This document shows, piece after piece, positions 45,286-56,945 of a stretch of DNA of 64,000 nucleotides (position 1 is its first letter; each line of letters opens with the position of its first letter). The stretch lies in assembly GCF_038784515.1 (NCBI RefSeq), contig NZ_CP152376.1, positions 1,364,001-1,428,000 of the forward strand, in the 5' to 3' direction. The notes under the pieces were generated by a model, which saw nothing but the letters and a program-made list of their open reading frames with translations, ran no database searches and was not told the origin of the DNA. Source of the stretch: Rhodoferax sp. GW822-FHT02A01 (GTDB lineage Bacteria > Pseudomonadota > Gammaproteobacteria > Burkholderiales > Burkholderiaceae_C). The position numbers were made by a program, and so were the translations under genes.

Positions 45286-45903
45286 TTAGCGCGCGTTCAG
45301 GCCATCGAAACAGGTGGACATCACCAGATCGATGATTTGCTCATCGCTGTACTGGCCGCCCATCTTCAGGAACTCCAGCACCGGATCGCAAGCCCGGGCA
45401 TATACGGTGTACAGAATCGCAATGGCCGGTATCCCCCGGTTGAGCGTGCCCTGATCCTGCGCAGCCTCTATCCAGCCGCCCAGCACATCGCTTGCTTCCA
45501 TCAGGCCGTCCATATAGTCTGCATTGGCCATCAGGGTGGCGCGCAGCTTGGAGTTCTGGCTGGGAAGCGAAGGCATCTCTCCAGCAAGCTTGACTTCCAT
45601 GATCCAGCGCACCACCGCGCGCAAGTTTTCCAGGGGCGGTGCCTGCTCAGGCAATGTGGCGATAAAGGCTTGCGCCCGTCGCATCACGCTGACCATGGCG
45701 GCCGCAGCCAAGTCTTCCTTGCTGGGGAAATGCTTGTACAGGCTCGCCTTGGCAATGCCGACTGACGCGGCCACTTCGTCCACCGTCATGGCCTCAAAAC
45801 CCTTTTCAGCCAGCAGCAGATTGACGGTGCGGATGATGGCGTCTTCCCGTGCCTGGAGCATCTGCTCCTTGAAGGAGACTTTGACAACGTTGCGGGAGTT
45901 CAT
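45286..45903 (-). CDS. TetR-family transcriptional regulator
   Basis: About 205 residues from the ATG at 45903; an in-frame GTG lies two codons upstream. The N-terminal helix-turn-helix reads LLLAEKGFEAMTVDEVAASV and then GIAKASLYKHFPSKEDL. The rest is a helical ligand-binding domain. It is convergent with the epimerase gene, only three bases apart. Its target is not clear. Confidence 0.9.
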   Translation of the reverse strand: MNSRNVVKVSFKEQMLQAREDAIIRTVNLLLAEKGFEAMTVDEVAASVGIAKASLYKHFPSKEDLAAAAMVSVMRRAQAFIATLPEQAPPLENLRAVVRWIMEVKLAGEMPSLPSQNSKLRATLMANADYMDGLMEASDVLGGWIEAAQDQGTLNRGIPAIAILYTVYARACDPVLEFLKMGGQYSDEQIIDLVMSTCFDGLNAR

Positions 45904-45925
45904 GGCCACAGTTTAGCCAGCAACG

Positions 45926-46879
45926 TCACTTTGTGGATCTTGGGGTTATTTTGTGACTGACGGGTTTTGACGGCTTGCCCAAGGACGCCCGCGCGCCAGC
46001 CTCCAAGGCCTTGGTCAATCGGTCTATCACGTCCGAGCTCAGGTTCCAGCAATGCCAGTACAGACTCACGGGCAAACTGAATGCCGGAACCAGGTTCACC
46101 AACTCACCACTGTCAATGCGGCTTTGCACCAGCATCTGCGGCACTACGCTGGCGCCCCAGCCCGACAACACCGCGTGCACCTGGCCTTCGGTGCTGGGTA
46201 CAAAGCGCTGGCTCAACGCCACCCGCCGCAGCCCCAATGCGCCACCGACAAACTCGGCCTGCAAATCGTCCTTGCGGTTGAATGCAATGAAGGGAATCTG
46301 GCGGAAGTTATGCGGCGTGAGCCCCTGCGGGCACTGCGCCTGCGCGTACTCCCGGTTGGCCACCGCTACATAGTGCATGTCGCCCAGGGCCATCACCTTG
46401 CAACCGCGCAGCGCCTGCTTGAGCGTGGTGACGCAGCCCAATACCTGCCCTTCGCGCAGCCACTCGTGGGTGAAATCCTGGTCATCGGTAATGATCTCCA
46501 GCGGCAACCCGTCATGGACCAGATGGCTCAGGGCGGGCAGTGCCCAGGTGGCAATGCTGTCGGCGTTGACGGCAATCGAGATGCGGTCTTCTTCGCGCTG
46601 GGCATTGGCGCCGGGTGTCAGCTCGTGCAGATCATTTTCCAGATCGGCGCGCAGCAGGCGCAGCTGGACGGCATGCTTGATCAACAGACGACCTGCGGTG
46701 GTGGGGCGCAAGGGCCGACTGCGCACCAGCAGCACGGTGCCGACCTGGGCCTCCAATGAGCGCAGACGTTGGGACACGGCCGACTGGGTGATGGACAGGC
46801 GCACCGCGGCACGCTCAAAACCACCCTCCTCCACGATGGCCGCAAGGCACTCCAAGGCATCTGCATCAAAAGTTCGCAT
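45926..46879 (-). CDS. ArgP/LysG-type LysR regulator
   Basis: About 317 residues from an ATG at 46879 that yields the typical MRTFDADALECLAAIVEEGG; a 20-residue extension to 46939 is also open. The winged helix includes SITQSAVSQRLRSLEAQVGT and SRPLRPTTAG, characteristic of ArgP (IciA)-like regulators, which sense basic amino acids. Divergence from dadA, 86 bases away, suggests control of amino-acid metabolism rather than the usual lysine/arginine exporter, which is absent here. Confidence 0.88.
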   Translation of the reverse strand: MRTFDADALECLAAIVEEGGFERAAVRLSITQSAVSQRLRSLEAQVGTVLLVRSRPLRPTTAGRLLIKHAVQLRLLRADLENDLHELTPGANAQREEDRISIAVNADSIATWALPALSHLVHDGLPLEIITDDQDFTHEWLREGQVLGCVTTLKQALRGCKVMALGDMHYVAVANREYAQAQCPQGLTPHNFRQIPFIAFNRKDDLQAEFVGGALGLRRVALSQRFVPSTEGQVHAVLSGWGASVVPQMLVQSRIDSGELVNLVPAFSLPVSLYWHCWNLSSDVIDRLTKALEAGARASLGKPSKPVSHKITPRSTK

Positions 46880-46965
46880 GGCTTCTATTATTAACGCCGC
46901 TAATGATTTCGGAAAATATGGCAGTTTGACTTCCGTCATTTGGCGCCATCAACGACACTGCGCGC

Positions 46966-48267
46966 ATGAAAATTACTGTACTTGGCGCGGGCATCATGGG
47001 CGTGAGCACCGCATGGCATCTGGCGGAGCGAGGGCATGAGGTCACTGTGGTGGACCGCCAGCCCGATGCGGCCCTGGAAACCAGCTTTGCTAACGCAGCC
47101 CAGATTTCCGTGAGTTACTGTGAACCATGGGCCAATAAGGAAGCCCCGCTCAAGGCCCTCAAATGGATGTTCAGCAAGGAAGCGCCCTTGCTGTTCAGGC
47201 CGCAATTCCCCATCGGCAAGGGCTGGCACCAATACCGCTGGGGACTGGAATTCCTGGCCAATTGCAATGACGCCGCCTTCGAGCGCAATGTGCAGCAGCT
47301 GGTCGCACTGGGCTCCTACAGCCACACCGCGCTCAAGGACGTGGTGAATGCCACCGGCATTGAATACAACCGGCTGGAGAAAGGCATTGCCCACTTCTAC
47401 GTGGACCAGAAATCCTTTGACTCCGCCGCAGGTGCGGCCGCGTTGATGGCCAAGTACGGCGTGCAGCGACGCGTGGTCAGCCGCGACGAACTGCTGCGGA
47501 TCGAACCGGCCTTCAAGCTCTATGCCGACCATATCGTGGGCGGCACCTATACCCCCAGTGACGAGAGCGGCGACGCACGCGAATTCACCCAGCAGCTGGC
47601 CCAGCGTTGTGCCGAGCGCGGCGTTCAGTTCCTGTGGGAACACGACGTGCTGTCGCTCAACAAGCAGGGCGACTCTATGGATTCCGTGAGCGTGCAGGAC
47701 CGCCGTAGCGGTAAGACCAGCGCACTGCGCAGCGACCACTTCGTTCTGTCCATGGGTTCGTACACGGCGCCGTTGCTGCGCACCGTGGGCATCAACCTGC
47801 CCATCTACCCAGGCAAGGGCTACAGCGCCACCTTCAAGATCCTCAAACCGGAACTGGCGCCGCAAGTCAGCTTCATTGACGACTCGGTGAAGTGCGCCAT
47901 GAGCCGCCTGGGCGACTACCTGCGCATTGCCGGCACCATTGAGGTCGGCGGCTACGACACCGGCCTGGACAGCAGCCTGTCGCGCGCACGCTGCGAAATG
48001 CTGGCACGCCGTGTGGAAGCCATCTTCCCAGGCGTCTGCGATACCCGCCTGGACACCGAAGGCGGGAACCCGCAGTTCTGGACAGGCCTTCGTCCAGCCA
48101 CGCCCACCAACATTCCCTACATTGGCAAGAGCAAGGTGCAAAAGCTCTGGGTCAATGCCGGACACGGCACCCTGGGTTGGACCCACGGGGCTGGCTCAGG
48201 CAAGGCCGTGGCAGAACTCATCAGCGGTGCCAAGCCGGACATGAACTTCAAGTTCTACGGCTACTGA
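46966..48267 (+). CDS. dadA: D-amino acid dehydrogenase
   Basis: A 433-residue FAD enzyme that oxidises D-amino acids (D-alanine best) to 2-oxo acids at the membrane. The dinucleotide fold is VLGAGIMGVSTAWHLAERGH and the DadA-specific ANAAQISVSYCEPWANKEAP follows. The C-terminal FAD contact includes NAGHGTLGWTHGAGSGKAVA. Length and order fit DadA. No racemase gene is adjacent. Regulation by the divergent ArgP-like gene is plausible. Confidence 0.94.
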   Translation: MKITVLGAGIMGVSTAWHLAERGHEVTVVDRQPDAALETSFANAAQISVSYCEPWANKEAPLKALKWMFSKEAPLLFRPQFPIGKGWHQYRWGLEFLANCNDAAFERNVQQLVALGSYSHTALKDVVNATGIEYNRLEKGIAHFYVDQKSFDSAAGAAALMAKYGVQRRVVSRDELLRIEPAFKLYADHIVGGTYTPSDESGDAREFTQQLAQRCAERGVQFLWEHDVLSLNKQGDSMDSVSVQDRRSGKTSALRSDHFVLSMGSYTAPLLRTVGINLPIYPGKGYSATFKILKPELAPQVSFIDDSVKCAMSRLGDYLRIAGTIEVGGYDTGLDSSLSRARCEMLARRVEAIFPGVCDTRLDTEGGNPQFWTGLRPATPTNIPYIGKSKVQKLWVNAGHGTLGWTHGAGSGKAVAELISGAKPDMNFKFYGY

Positions 48268-49190
48268 GCCGCGTGCGCCTGCTCCAGGCAGGCCTGGAAT
48301 GCGCGCGTGGCCCGGGACGGTTGGGGCGACCTGCGCACGATGCCGAAGAAGTCGCATTCGTAATGAAACAGCGCGGGCTTGACCGCACGCATCTGCCCGG
48401 CAGCCACAAAGCTTTGCGCATAGTGAATCGGTAGAAAACCCAGAAAGCGGCCCGACAGAATCAGCGTGGCGATCGACTCCTGATCAAAGCCGGTTGCACT
48501 GCGCACCATGCGCTGCGACTGGCTGATTTCCATATTGGGTGAGTGATAGCCCAACCCGGCGAAGGCGTGCTGGCGCAGGCTGTCCCAGTCCAGATCGTCT
48601 GCATCCCCGGCAAACAGGGCGTGCCCCGCGCCGCAGTACAGCAACATGGCTTCGTCAAACAGGCGGGTGTACTCCAGGGTGTCTGAACTGCGGTGGCCCG
48701 GGATGACGCCGACCTGGAATTGCCCGTCCAGCACCCCCCGCTCGATACCGTTGAGCGTGGCCACATGCAAGTTGAGTTTTACGTCGGGCGCCAGATCGGT
48801 GAAAAGGGCAATGGCCTGCGCGATGTGGCTGGCCGGGTTGCTGGCGGTCTTGTCAAACACCGCCACATGGAGTTGCCCACCCATGCGTTGGTGGATCTCG
48901 TCCACGCTGCTGCGAAAGGCGTCGGTGGCCGACAGCAACTGGGTGGTCTGCGCATAGATCTGCTCACCTTCTGCAGTCAACGCAAAGCCAGCCCGGCCAC
49001 GGCGGCACAGGGTCAGGCCCAGGCGGGTTTCCAGGTCCTTGATGTGGCGGCTCACCGTGGAGGTGCCGATATTGAGCTCCAGCTCCGCCGCGGCCATACC
49101 GCCGCAATCCACCACGGTGCGGAACACGCGCAGCAGGCGCAAGTCCATGTCGCTGATCTGACCCAGGGCGGCACGACTCTTTTGTTTCAT
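48261..49190 (-). CDS. LysR-family regulator of the beta-alanine genes
   Basis: A 309-residue regulator with the helix-turn-helix DLRLLRVFRTVVDCGGMAAA and IGTSTVSRHIKDLETRLGL. It ends overlapping dadA on the opposite strand by seven bases. It is divergent from the aminotransferase gene, 86 bases away, so control of that operon is the simplest reading. AT-rich spacer between them may hold T-N11-A boxes. Confidence 0.88.
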   Translation of the reverse strand: MKQKSRAALGQISDMDLRLLRVFRTVVDCGGMAAAELELNIGTSTVSRHIKDLETRLGLTLCRRGRAGFALTAEGEQIYAQTTQLLSATDAFRSSVDEIHQRMGGQLHVAVFDKTASNPASHIAQAIALFTDLAPDVKLNLHVATLNGIERGVLDGQFQVGVIPGHRSSDTLEYTRLFDEAMLLYCGAGHALFAGDADDLDWDSLRQHAFAGLGYHSPNMEISQSQRMVRSATGFDQESIATLILSGRFLGFLPIHYAQSFVAAGQMRAVKPALFHYECDFFGIVRRSPQPSRATRAFQACLEQAHAAQ

Positions 49191-49276
49191 AAAGTGCTAA
49201 CTGAATAGTGATAACTCTCACTATATCGAAGTATCCAACGCACGCAAAATCGCGCTTTCCCCCTCTGGAGCCTGCC

Positions 49277-50644
49277 ATGAAACTCAACGAAAACTCCGCT
49301 ACCGAACCCGTCCTCAGCACCACACCCTATCCGGCAGGCCCAGGCTTTCTGGAAGCCCACTGGATGCCCTACACCGGCAACCGCAACTTCAAGGCCAATC
49401 CGCGCATGATGGTCAGCGCCAAGGGCGCCTACTACACCGACGTCAACGGCCGCAAGATCTTTGATGGCCTCTCCGGCCTGTGGTGCAGCGGTCTGGGCCA
49501 TGGCCGTACCGACATTGCCGAGGCCATTGGCCACCAGGCCGCCACGCTGGACTATTCGCCCGCCTTCCAGTTCGGCCACCCTCTGTCATTCGAGCTGGCC
49601 AACAAGATCACCGAACTTATGCCCAAGGGACTGGACCACGTGTTCTTCACCGGCTCCGGCTCCGAGTCTGCCGACACGGCGCTCAAGATGGCCCGCGCCT
49701 ACTGGCGTGCCAAGGGCCAGGGTACCAAGACCCGCCTGATCGGCCGCGAAAAGGGCTACCACGGCGTGAACTTCGGCGGCATCTCGGTGGGCGGCATTGG
49801 TGCCAACCGCAAGATGTTCGGCCAGGGCGTGGAAGCCGACCACCTGCCCCACACCCAGTTGGCCAGCAACGTGTTCTCGCGCGGCATGCCCAAGAACGGC
49901 GCCGAACTCGCTGACGAACTGCTGCGCCTGATCGCATTGCACGATGCCAGCAACATCGCGGCCGTCATCGTCGAACCCATGTCGGGCTCCGGCGGCGTGG
50001 TGGTGCCTCCAGTGGGCTACTTGCAGCGCCTGCGCGAGATCTGCACGCAGAACAACATCCTGCTGATTTTTGATGAAGTCATCACCGGCTTTGGCCGCAT
50101 GGGCGCCTACACCGGCTCTGCCGCCTTCGGCGTGACGCCCGACATCCTGAACGCCGCCAAGCAAATCACCAACGGTGCCCAGCCCCTGGGCGTGGTGGTG
50201 GCCGGCAAGGAAATCTACGACACCTTCATGGCTGCCGGCGGTCCGGACTACATGCTGGAGTTTGCACATGGCTACACCTACTCCGCACACCCGGTCGCCT
50301 GCGCTGCCGGCATCGCGGCGCTGGACGTGCTGGTCAAGGAAAACATGATCGAGCGCGTGACCAAGCTGGCGCCCTACTTCGAGAATGCAGTGCACAGCCT
50401 CAAGGGCGCCAAGCACGTAGCCGACATCCGCAACTGCGGTCTGGCCGCCGGCCTGACGATTGCCGCCGTGCCCGGTGAACCGGCCAAGCGCCCCTACGAG
50501 ATTGCCATGAAGTGCCTGGAAAAGGGCTTTTACGTGCGTTACGGCGGCGACACCATCCAGCTCGCTCCGCCCTTCATCACCACCGAAGCCGAGATCGACA
50601 GCCTGATCAACGCCCTGGGCGAAGCCATCAACGCCACTGCCTGA
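49277..50644 (+). CDS. bauA: Omega-amino acid (beta-alanine)-pyruvate aminotransferase
   Basis: A 455-residue PLP enzyme of class III. Landmarks: LIFDEVITGFGRMGAYTG (cofactor aspartate) and LNAAKQITNGAQPLGVVV (PLP lysine); the opening HWMPYTGNRNFKANPRM is typical of omega-amino acid:pyruvate transaminases. The ATG at 49277 follows TCTGGAG; a 23-residue upstream extension is less likely. The gene downstream encodes the matching malonate-semialdehyde dehydrogenase, so the pair degrades beta-alanine to acetyl-CoA. The symbol follows this inference. Confidence 0.88.
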   Translation: MKLNENSATEPVLSTTPYPAGPGFLEAHWMPYTGNRNFKANPRMMVSAKGAYYTDVNGRKIFDGLSGLWCSGLGHGRTDIAEAIGHQAATLDYSPAFQFGHPLSFELANKITELMPKGLDHVFFTGSGSESADTALKMARAYWRAKGQGTKTRLIGREKGYHGVNFGGISVGGIGANRKMFGQGVEADHLPHTQLASNVFSRGMPKNGAELADELLRLIALHDASNIAAVIVEPMSGSGGVVVPPVGYLQRLREICTQNNILLIFDEVITGFGRMGAYTGSAAFGVTPDILNAAKQITNGAQPLGVVVAGKEIYDTFMAAGGPDYMLEFAHGYTYSAHPVACAAGIAALDVLVKENMIERVTKLAPYFENAVHSLKGAKHVADIRNCGLAAGLTIAAVPGEPAKRPYEIAMKCLEKGFYVRYGGDTIQLAPPFITTEAEIDSLINALGEAINATA

Positions 50645-50670
50645 ATCTTTTTGCGATAACTGCTCCATTT

Positions 50671-52176
<1,506 letters not shown>

Positions 52177-52181
52177 TTCGC

Positions 52182-52562
52182 TTACTGGTTCGCCACTTCC
52201 TTCACATCGGTCACAAAGTACTCCGTCTCGCCAAAGCAGTTGGTGGGTACACCGATGTGTTGTTCATAGGTCAGCGCCACGCGCTTGCCCATGGTGGCGT
52301 TGAGGCGCTGTGCCACGGCGTCGTCACGCACCGAGAACAGAAACTTCTCGGGCGTGCTGCCGGGCACGGCGACCAGTTGCAGCTCACCCTCCCAGGTTTT
52401 GCAGACAAAGCCCTTGTTGGAGAGTTTTTGCAGGTAGCCGGCGCGCTCGCCCACGGCGTAGCTCCACTTCAATACGACAAAGGTGTAGAGCGCAGCCAGT
52501 AGCGCCGCGCCTGCCAGCACACCCAGCAAATATCCCAAAACCCGTTTTACCGTCACCGCCAT
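52182..52562 (-). CDS. Hypothetical membrane-anchored protein
   Basis: A 126-residue protein with one N-terminal helix (VLGYLLGVLAGAALLAALYT) and a short periplasmic domain with two cysteines (KGFVCKTWEG and PTNCFGETEYF) that could form a disulfide. The G-F-V-C-K-T-W-E-G start recurs in uncharacterised proteobacterial proteins. Upstream extension to 52874 would overlap the ABC-F gene and is rejected. Convergent with mmsA. Confidence 0.8.
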   Translation of the reverse strand: MAVTVKRVLGYLLGVLAGAALLAALYTFVVLKWSYAVGERAGYLQKLSNKGFVCKTWEGELQLVAVPGSTPEKFLFSVRDDAVAQRLNATMGKRVALTYEQHIGVPTNCFGETEYFVTDVKEVANQ

Positions 52563-52671
52563 TGCTTTGCTCCTGAATTCCTGACCCCGGGGAAAACATT
52601 CCCCGCTGCCGGGGATTATGAACGGCCCCTGTGACGGCCCTGAAACCTGTGCAAGGGATAATCCCACCCCT

Positions 52672-54633
52672 ATGGCATTGATTACCCTTCTTGACGCCCA
52701 GCTGGCATTCGGGCACGTTCCCCTGCTCGACCACGCTGACTTCTCCCTCGAAACCGCGGAGCGTGTGGGCCTGATCGGCCGCAATGGTGCGGGCAAATCC
52801 AGCATGCTCAAGATTCTGGGCGGTCTGGAAAAGCCCGACGACGGAACCCTGCAGGTGCAGGGCAACACCCGCATCGCCTACGTGGCACAGGAGCCGCAAC
52901 TGGACGCGGACGCAACCGTGTTCGAAGCCGTGCGTGCTGGCCTGTCCCGAGTGATCGAACTGATCGAGGAGTACTGCCAAGGCCACGGCGATCTGGACGC
53001 CATGCAGGGCGAGATCGAGTCATTGGACGGCTGGAACTGGGAACAGCGGGTCAACGAAACCCTGCACCGCCTGCACCTGAACCCCGAGGCCATTGTGAGC
53101 ACCTTGTCGGGCGGAACCAAGAAGCGCGTGGCCTTGGCCCAGGCGCTGGTGGCCCAACCCGATGTGCTGCTGCTGGACGAACCCACCAACCACCTGGACC
53201 TGGATTCCATCGAATGGCTGGAAGGCCTGCTGGTGGACTTCAAGGGCAGCATCATCACCATCACCCACGACCGTTCCTTTCTGGACAACGTGGCCACCCG
53301 CATCGTAGAGCTGGACCGTGGCAAGCTGCTGTCTTACCCCGGCAACTTTGCCGCCTACCTGGTGCAGAAAGAAGAGCAACTGGCACAGGAGGCAGTGATC
53401 AACGCACGCGCCGACAAGCTGCTGGCGCAAGAAGAAGTGTGGATCCGCAAGGGTGTGGAGGCACGCCGCACACGTGCCACGGCACGCATCGTGCGCCTGC
53501 AGGAACTGCGCTCCAAGCGCGAGGCCCGGCGCGAGGCCGTGGGCAGCGTCAACATGGACATCGCCTCCGGTGCCGCCAGCGGCAAGCTGGTTTCCGAGAT
53601 GGTGCATGTGACCAAGACCTTTGGCGACCGCGTGATCGTGCGCGACTTCTCCACCACCGTGCTGCGTGGCGACAAGATCGGCCTGCTCGGCCCTAATGGC
53701 GCAGGCAAGACCACACTGCTCAAGCTCATCCTGGGCCAGCTCACACCCGATCCAGCCCCGGCCAACGCCCCCGCGCCCGAACCCGGTCACAGCCCCTGGG
53801 GCACGGTGCGCCTGGGTGCCAATGTCACCGTGGCCTACTTCGACCAGATGCGCAATGCGCTGGACCTGGACGCCACGCTGGAAGACTTCATCAGCCCGGG
53901 CAGCGAGTGGATCGAGATCGGCAACCAGCGCAAACACGTCAAGAGCTACCTGGGCGACTTCCTGTTCTCGCCCGCGCGCGCCAATTCACCTGTGCGCTCC
54001 CTGAGCGGCGGCGAGCGCAACCGCCTGTTGCTGGCGCGCCTGTTTGCCCGCCCGGCCAACGTGCTGGTACTGGACGAGCCGACCAACGATCTGGACATCG
54101 ATACCCTGGAGCTGCTGGAAGACCTGCTGCAAAGCTATGACGGCACCGTGTTCCTGGTCAGCCATGACCGCACTTTTCTCGACAACGTGGTCACCAGCAC
54201 CATCGCCTACGAGGGCGATGCCAAGTGGCGCGAGTACGAAGGTGGTGTGTCGGACTGGCTGGTGCAAAGCAAGCGCGCCAACGAGATTGCACAGAGCAAG
54301 GGCCAGAAAGGCGCCTCGCCGTTCAACTACGGACGCGACCAGGCCGCCAAGCCCGCAGCAGCGGCAGTCTCCACACCACTGCCGACACCCGCACCCGCAG
54401 CACCAGCTGCCAAGGCGCGCAAGCTCAGCTTCAAGGAGCAGCGCGAGCTTGATAGCCTGCCCGCTCTGATCGCCGCGCTGGAAGCCGAGCAAAAAGACAT
54501 TACCGAACAGCTTGCCGACGGCAGCCTGTTTGCGCGCGACAACGCCCGTGCGCTGGCGCTGACCAGCCGCAGCGCGCAGATCGACGAAGAGCTCATGACC
54601 GCGCTGGAGCGCTGGGAAGCGCTGGGCGCCTGA
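52672..54633 (+). CDS. uup: ABC-F family ATPase, Uup type
   Basis: A 653-residue cytoplasmic ATPase without membrane domains. Cassette 1 has GRNGAGKSS, LSGGTKKRVALAQAL and LLLDEPTNHLDLDSI. Cassette 2 has GPNGAGKTT, LSGGERNRLLLARLF and LVLDEPTNDLDIDTL. A charged linker lies between, and an Ala/Pro-rich stretch joins a C-terminal coiled coil (KLSFKEQRELDSLPALIAAL) typical of Uup. ABC-F proteins act on ribosomes; Uup is also linked to transposon excision and branched DNA. The ATG at 52672 gives the standard start MALITLLDA. Confidence 0.93.
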   Translation: MALITLLDAQLAFGHVPLLDHADFSLETAERVGLIGRNGAGKSSMLKILGGLEKPDDGTLQVQGNTRIAYVAQEPQLDADATVFEAVRAGLSRVIELIEEYCQGHGDLDAMQGEIESLDGWNWEQRVNETLHRLHLNPEAIVSTLSGGTKKRVALAQALVAQPDVLLLDEPTNHLDLDSIEWLEGLLVDFKGSIITITHDRSFLDNVATRIVELDRGKLLSYPGNFAAYLVQKEEQLAQEAVINARADKLLAQEEVWIRKGVEARRTRATARIVRLQELRSKREARREAVGSVNMDIASGAASGKLVSEMVHVTKTFGDRVIVRDFSTTVLRGDKIGLLGPNGAGKTTLLKLILGQLTPDPAPANAPAPEPGHSPWGTVRLGANVTVAYFDQMRNALDLDATLEDFISPGSEWIEIGNQRKHVKSYLGDFLFSPARANSPVRSLSGGERNRLLLARLFARPANVLVLDEPTNDLDIDTLELLEDLLQSYDGTVFLVSHDRTFLDNVVTSTIAYEGDAKWREYEGGVSDWLVQSKRANEIAQSKGQKGASPFNYGRDQAAKPAAAAVSTPLPTPAPAAPAAKARKLSFKEQRELDSLPALIAALEAEQKDITEQLADGSLFARDNARALALTSRSAQIDEELMTALERWEALGA

Positions 54634-54785
54634 AGCCTGCAAGCACGCTAGGGGATTGTTACCCCTGGCGCAATCCCGCGATCGCGGGGTGCGGCAACAC
54701 CTGATGCAAAACTCGCTGCACTTGCCCGTATTTTGTTAGAGTGGGGCAAACAAACGGGAGCTCGCGCAATGAGGAGGTGCTTTGC

Positions 54786-56945
54786 ATGAACCGGCTATTG
54801 GTGCGCCCCAGTCTTGCCTTGCTGACCGTCGCGGCTACCTGTGTGCTGGTTGTCATAGTGGTGACCGTGGTCGCACTGGCCCAGCCGTGGCTGGGGCTTC
54901 CATTGCAGACGACAGGCGAGGGTGATGCCGCCACAGTCATACTGGCTGCAGAAGCTCCCACAGCCAACCCTCCAATTCCCAAAGACGCGCGCGTGCTGCA
55001 GCTGAGCGACGGCCTGCAGACCCTGGCGCTCAAGCCAACCGACCTGATCGAAGAGCCCGATTTTCTGGATACCTATCCCGAAATGGACGACTTCTTTGCA
55101 CGGCAAAACCAGCTCGCCCGCATACTGCGCGCCGGCGAGGTCAGCGTCATCTGGCAAACCACCGAGGAACATCCGCAAGCCAGCATGATCCGGCCGCAGC
55201 ACCGTCCTCTAGCTAGCCTGGGTACGCCGTACTGGTACCAGTTGGCGGTGGGATTTGCAGCCTTGCTGATTGCCACCTGGGTATATGTGCTGCGCCCAGG
55301 CCAGTGGGGCACGCAGCTCTTTCTGTTCACCGGCATGAGCTTTGTCTTGTTCACTGTCCCTGCTGCCTTGTACAGCAGCCGCGAGCTTGCACTGCCTGGT
55401 GTGCTGTTTCGTACGCTGTCCAGCATGAACCATTTGGGCGCAAATGCATTTGGGTGCGCGCTGGTCGGGCTATTCCTCATGTACCCACGACCCCTGGTGA
55501 AGCCGCGTACCCTGCTGTGGCTGCCGCTGGTTTTTGGCCTCTGGTTTGCGCTGGATGCCACACACAGCGCACCGGATCAGGACTGGGGTAGTCGCACACC
55601 CATCATGGCGCAAATGCTGTTGGCCATCGTCATGGGCGTGGTGCAGTGGCGTACCACGCGCGGCAAACCGGTGGAACGGGCTTCGCTGCTGTGGTTTGCG
55701 TTGTCCTCGCTGGTGAGCTGCAGCCTGGCCGTGTTGCTGGTGTACGTGCCCAGCTTCCTCGGATGGTTTGCGCCGCTGCCGCAGGCCTATGCCTTTGGTT
55801 TGTTTCTGGTGATGTACCTGGGCATTGCGCTGGGGCTGAGCAAGTACCGGCTGTTCGATCTGGGCGAGTGGGCTTATCGCGTGATTCTGTGGCTGGGTGG
55901 CATTGCGGCGGTGATGGCCATGGACGCCGCGCTGCTCACCATCGGGCTGGGGCCTTCCCTGTCCCTGGGCACCACGGTGCTGCTGGTGGGCGCCCTGTAC
56001 TTCCCGTTTCGCCAGTGGCTGTTGCAGCGGCTATTGCGCCGGCACGGTGCACGACTGGACAGCCTGCTGCCGGAAATCACCCGCATCACTTTTCTGGCCG
56101 GCGCGCCCGAACAGCAGGCGGCCTGGAGCGCGCTGCTGCAGCGCCTGTTCGACCCGCTCGAGTTGTCCGTTGCGCCACCATCAGCTACAACGCAACCCAA
56201 GATGGCGCATGTAGAGCAGGACGGACTGGTGCTGCAAGTAGGTGGGCTGGCCAATCTGGCGCCCTGTACCCTGCGCTATGCCGGAGGCGGCGCACGCCTG
56301 TTCACCACGCGGGATGCGCAATGGGCCAGCGCACTGTGCGAACTGATGGCAGATATGCTGACCGGCCGCCTGAGCTATGAGGCCGGTGTGGCACAGGAGC
56401 GGCTGCGCATAGGGCGCGATCTGCATGACAACATCGGTGCACGCCTGCTGAAGATGATCCACCAGCTGCGCGGCACACCCACCGCCGAAGTGGCACGCGA
56501 AGCCATGAAGGACTTGCGCACATCGATTGCCGCTTTGGACTCGCACCCGGTGGCACTTGCCGACGCGCTGGCGGACTGGCGTGCGGAGGCCAGCGAGCGT
56601 TGCGAGGCCGCGGGTTGCACCATGCAGTGGGAGCAGCAGACCGAGCTGACCGAAACACCGCTGTCCTCTCATACCAAGGCCACGCTGGAGGCCGTGGTAC
56701 GCGAGCTGCTGACGAATGCACTCAAGCATGCTGCTCCCACCCAGGTGGCCGTTTCATTCGCATTGCAGGAGCAAAGGCTGCAGCTGCAGCTTACGCACGA
56801 TGGTGCCGTCTCTGCACCCGATTCATGGAAAGACGGCTACGGCATGCGCAATCTGCGTGCCCGCCTGAAGGAGAAGGGTGGCTCGCTCTCGGCGGCCTTG
56901 CGGGACCAGACTCTGCTGTTTCAGGCAGAGCTGCCGGTGTCATGA
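54786..56945 (+). CDS. Multi-helix membrane sensor kinase (HisKA_3 type)
   Basis: A 719-residue protein starting at an ATG at 54786 after GAGGAGG. An N-terminal helix, an extracytoplasmic region to about residue 150, and about seven further helices (150-420, for example LAVGFAALLIATWVYVL) precede the kinase. The phosphoacceptor box is RIGRDLHDNIGARLLKMIHQ and the ATPase has RELLTNALKHAAPTQ and DGYGMRNLRARL. It overlaps the next gene by four bases (ATGA), its cognate regulator. The signal is unknown. Confidence 0.88.
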   Translation: MNRLLVRPSLALLTVAATCVLVVIVVTVVALAQPWLGLPLQTTGEGDAATVILAAEAPTANPPIPKDARVLQLSDGLQTLALKPTDLIEEPDFLDTYPEMDDFFARQNQLARILRAGEVSVIWQTTEEHPQASMIRPQHRPLASLGTPYWYQLAVGFAALLIATWVYVLRPGQWGTQLFLFTGMSFVLFTVPAALYSSRELALPGVLFRTLSSMNHLGANAFGCALVGLFLMYPRPLVKPRTLLWLPLVFGLWFALDATHSAPDQDWGSRTPIMAQMLLAIVMGVVQWRTTRGKPVERASLLWFALSSLVSCSLAVLLVYVPSFLGWFAPLPQAYAFGLFLVMYLGIALGLSKYRLFDLGEWAYRVILWLGGIAAVMAMDAALLTIGLGPSLSLGTTVLLVGALYFPFRQWLLQRLLRRHGARLDSLLPEITRITFLAGAPEQQAAWSALLQRLFDPLELSVAPPSATTQPKMAHVEQDGLVLQVGGLANLAPCTLRYAGGGARLFTTRDAQWASALCELMADMLTGRLSYEAGVAQERLRIGRDLHDNIGARLLKMIHQLRGTPTAEVAREAMKDLRTSIAALDSHPVALADALADWRAEASERCEAAGCTMQWEQQTELTETPLSSHTKATLEAVVRELLTNALKHAAPTQVAVSFALQEQRLQLQLTHDGAVSAPDSWKDGYGMRNLRARLKEKGGSLSAALRDQTLLFQAELPVS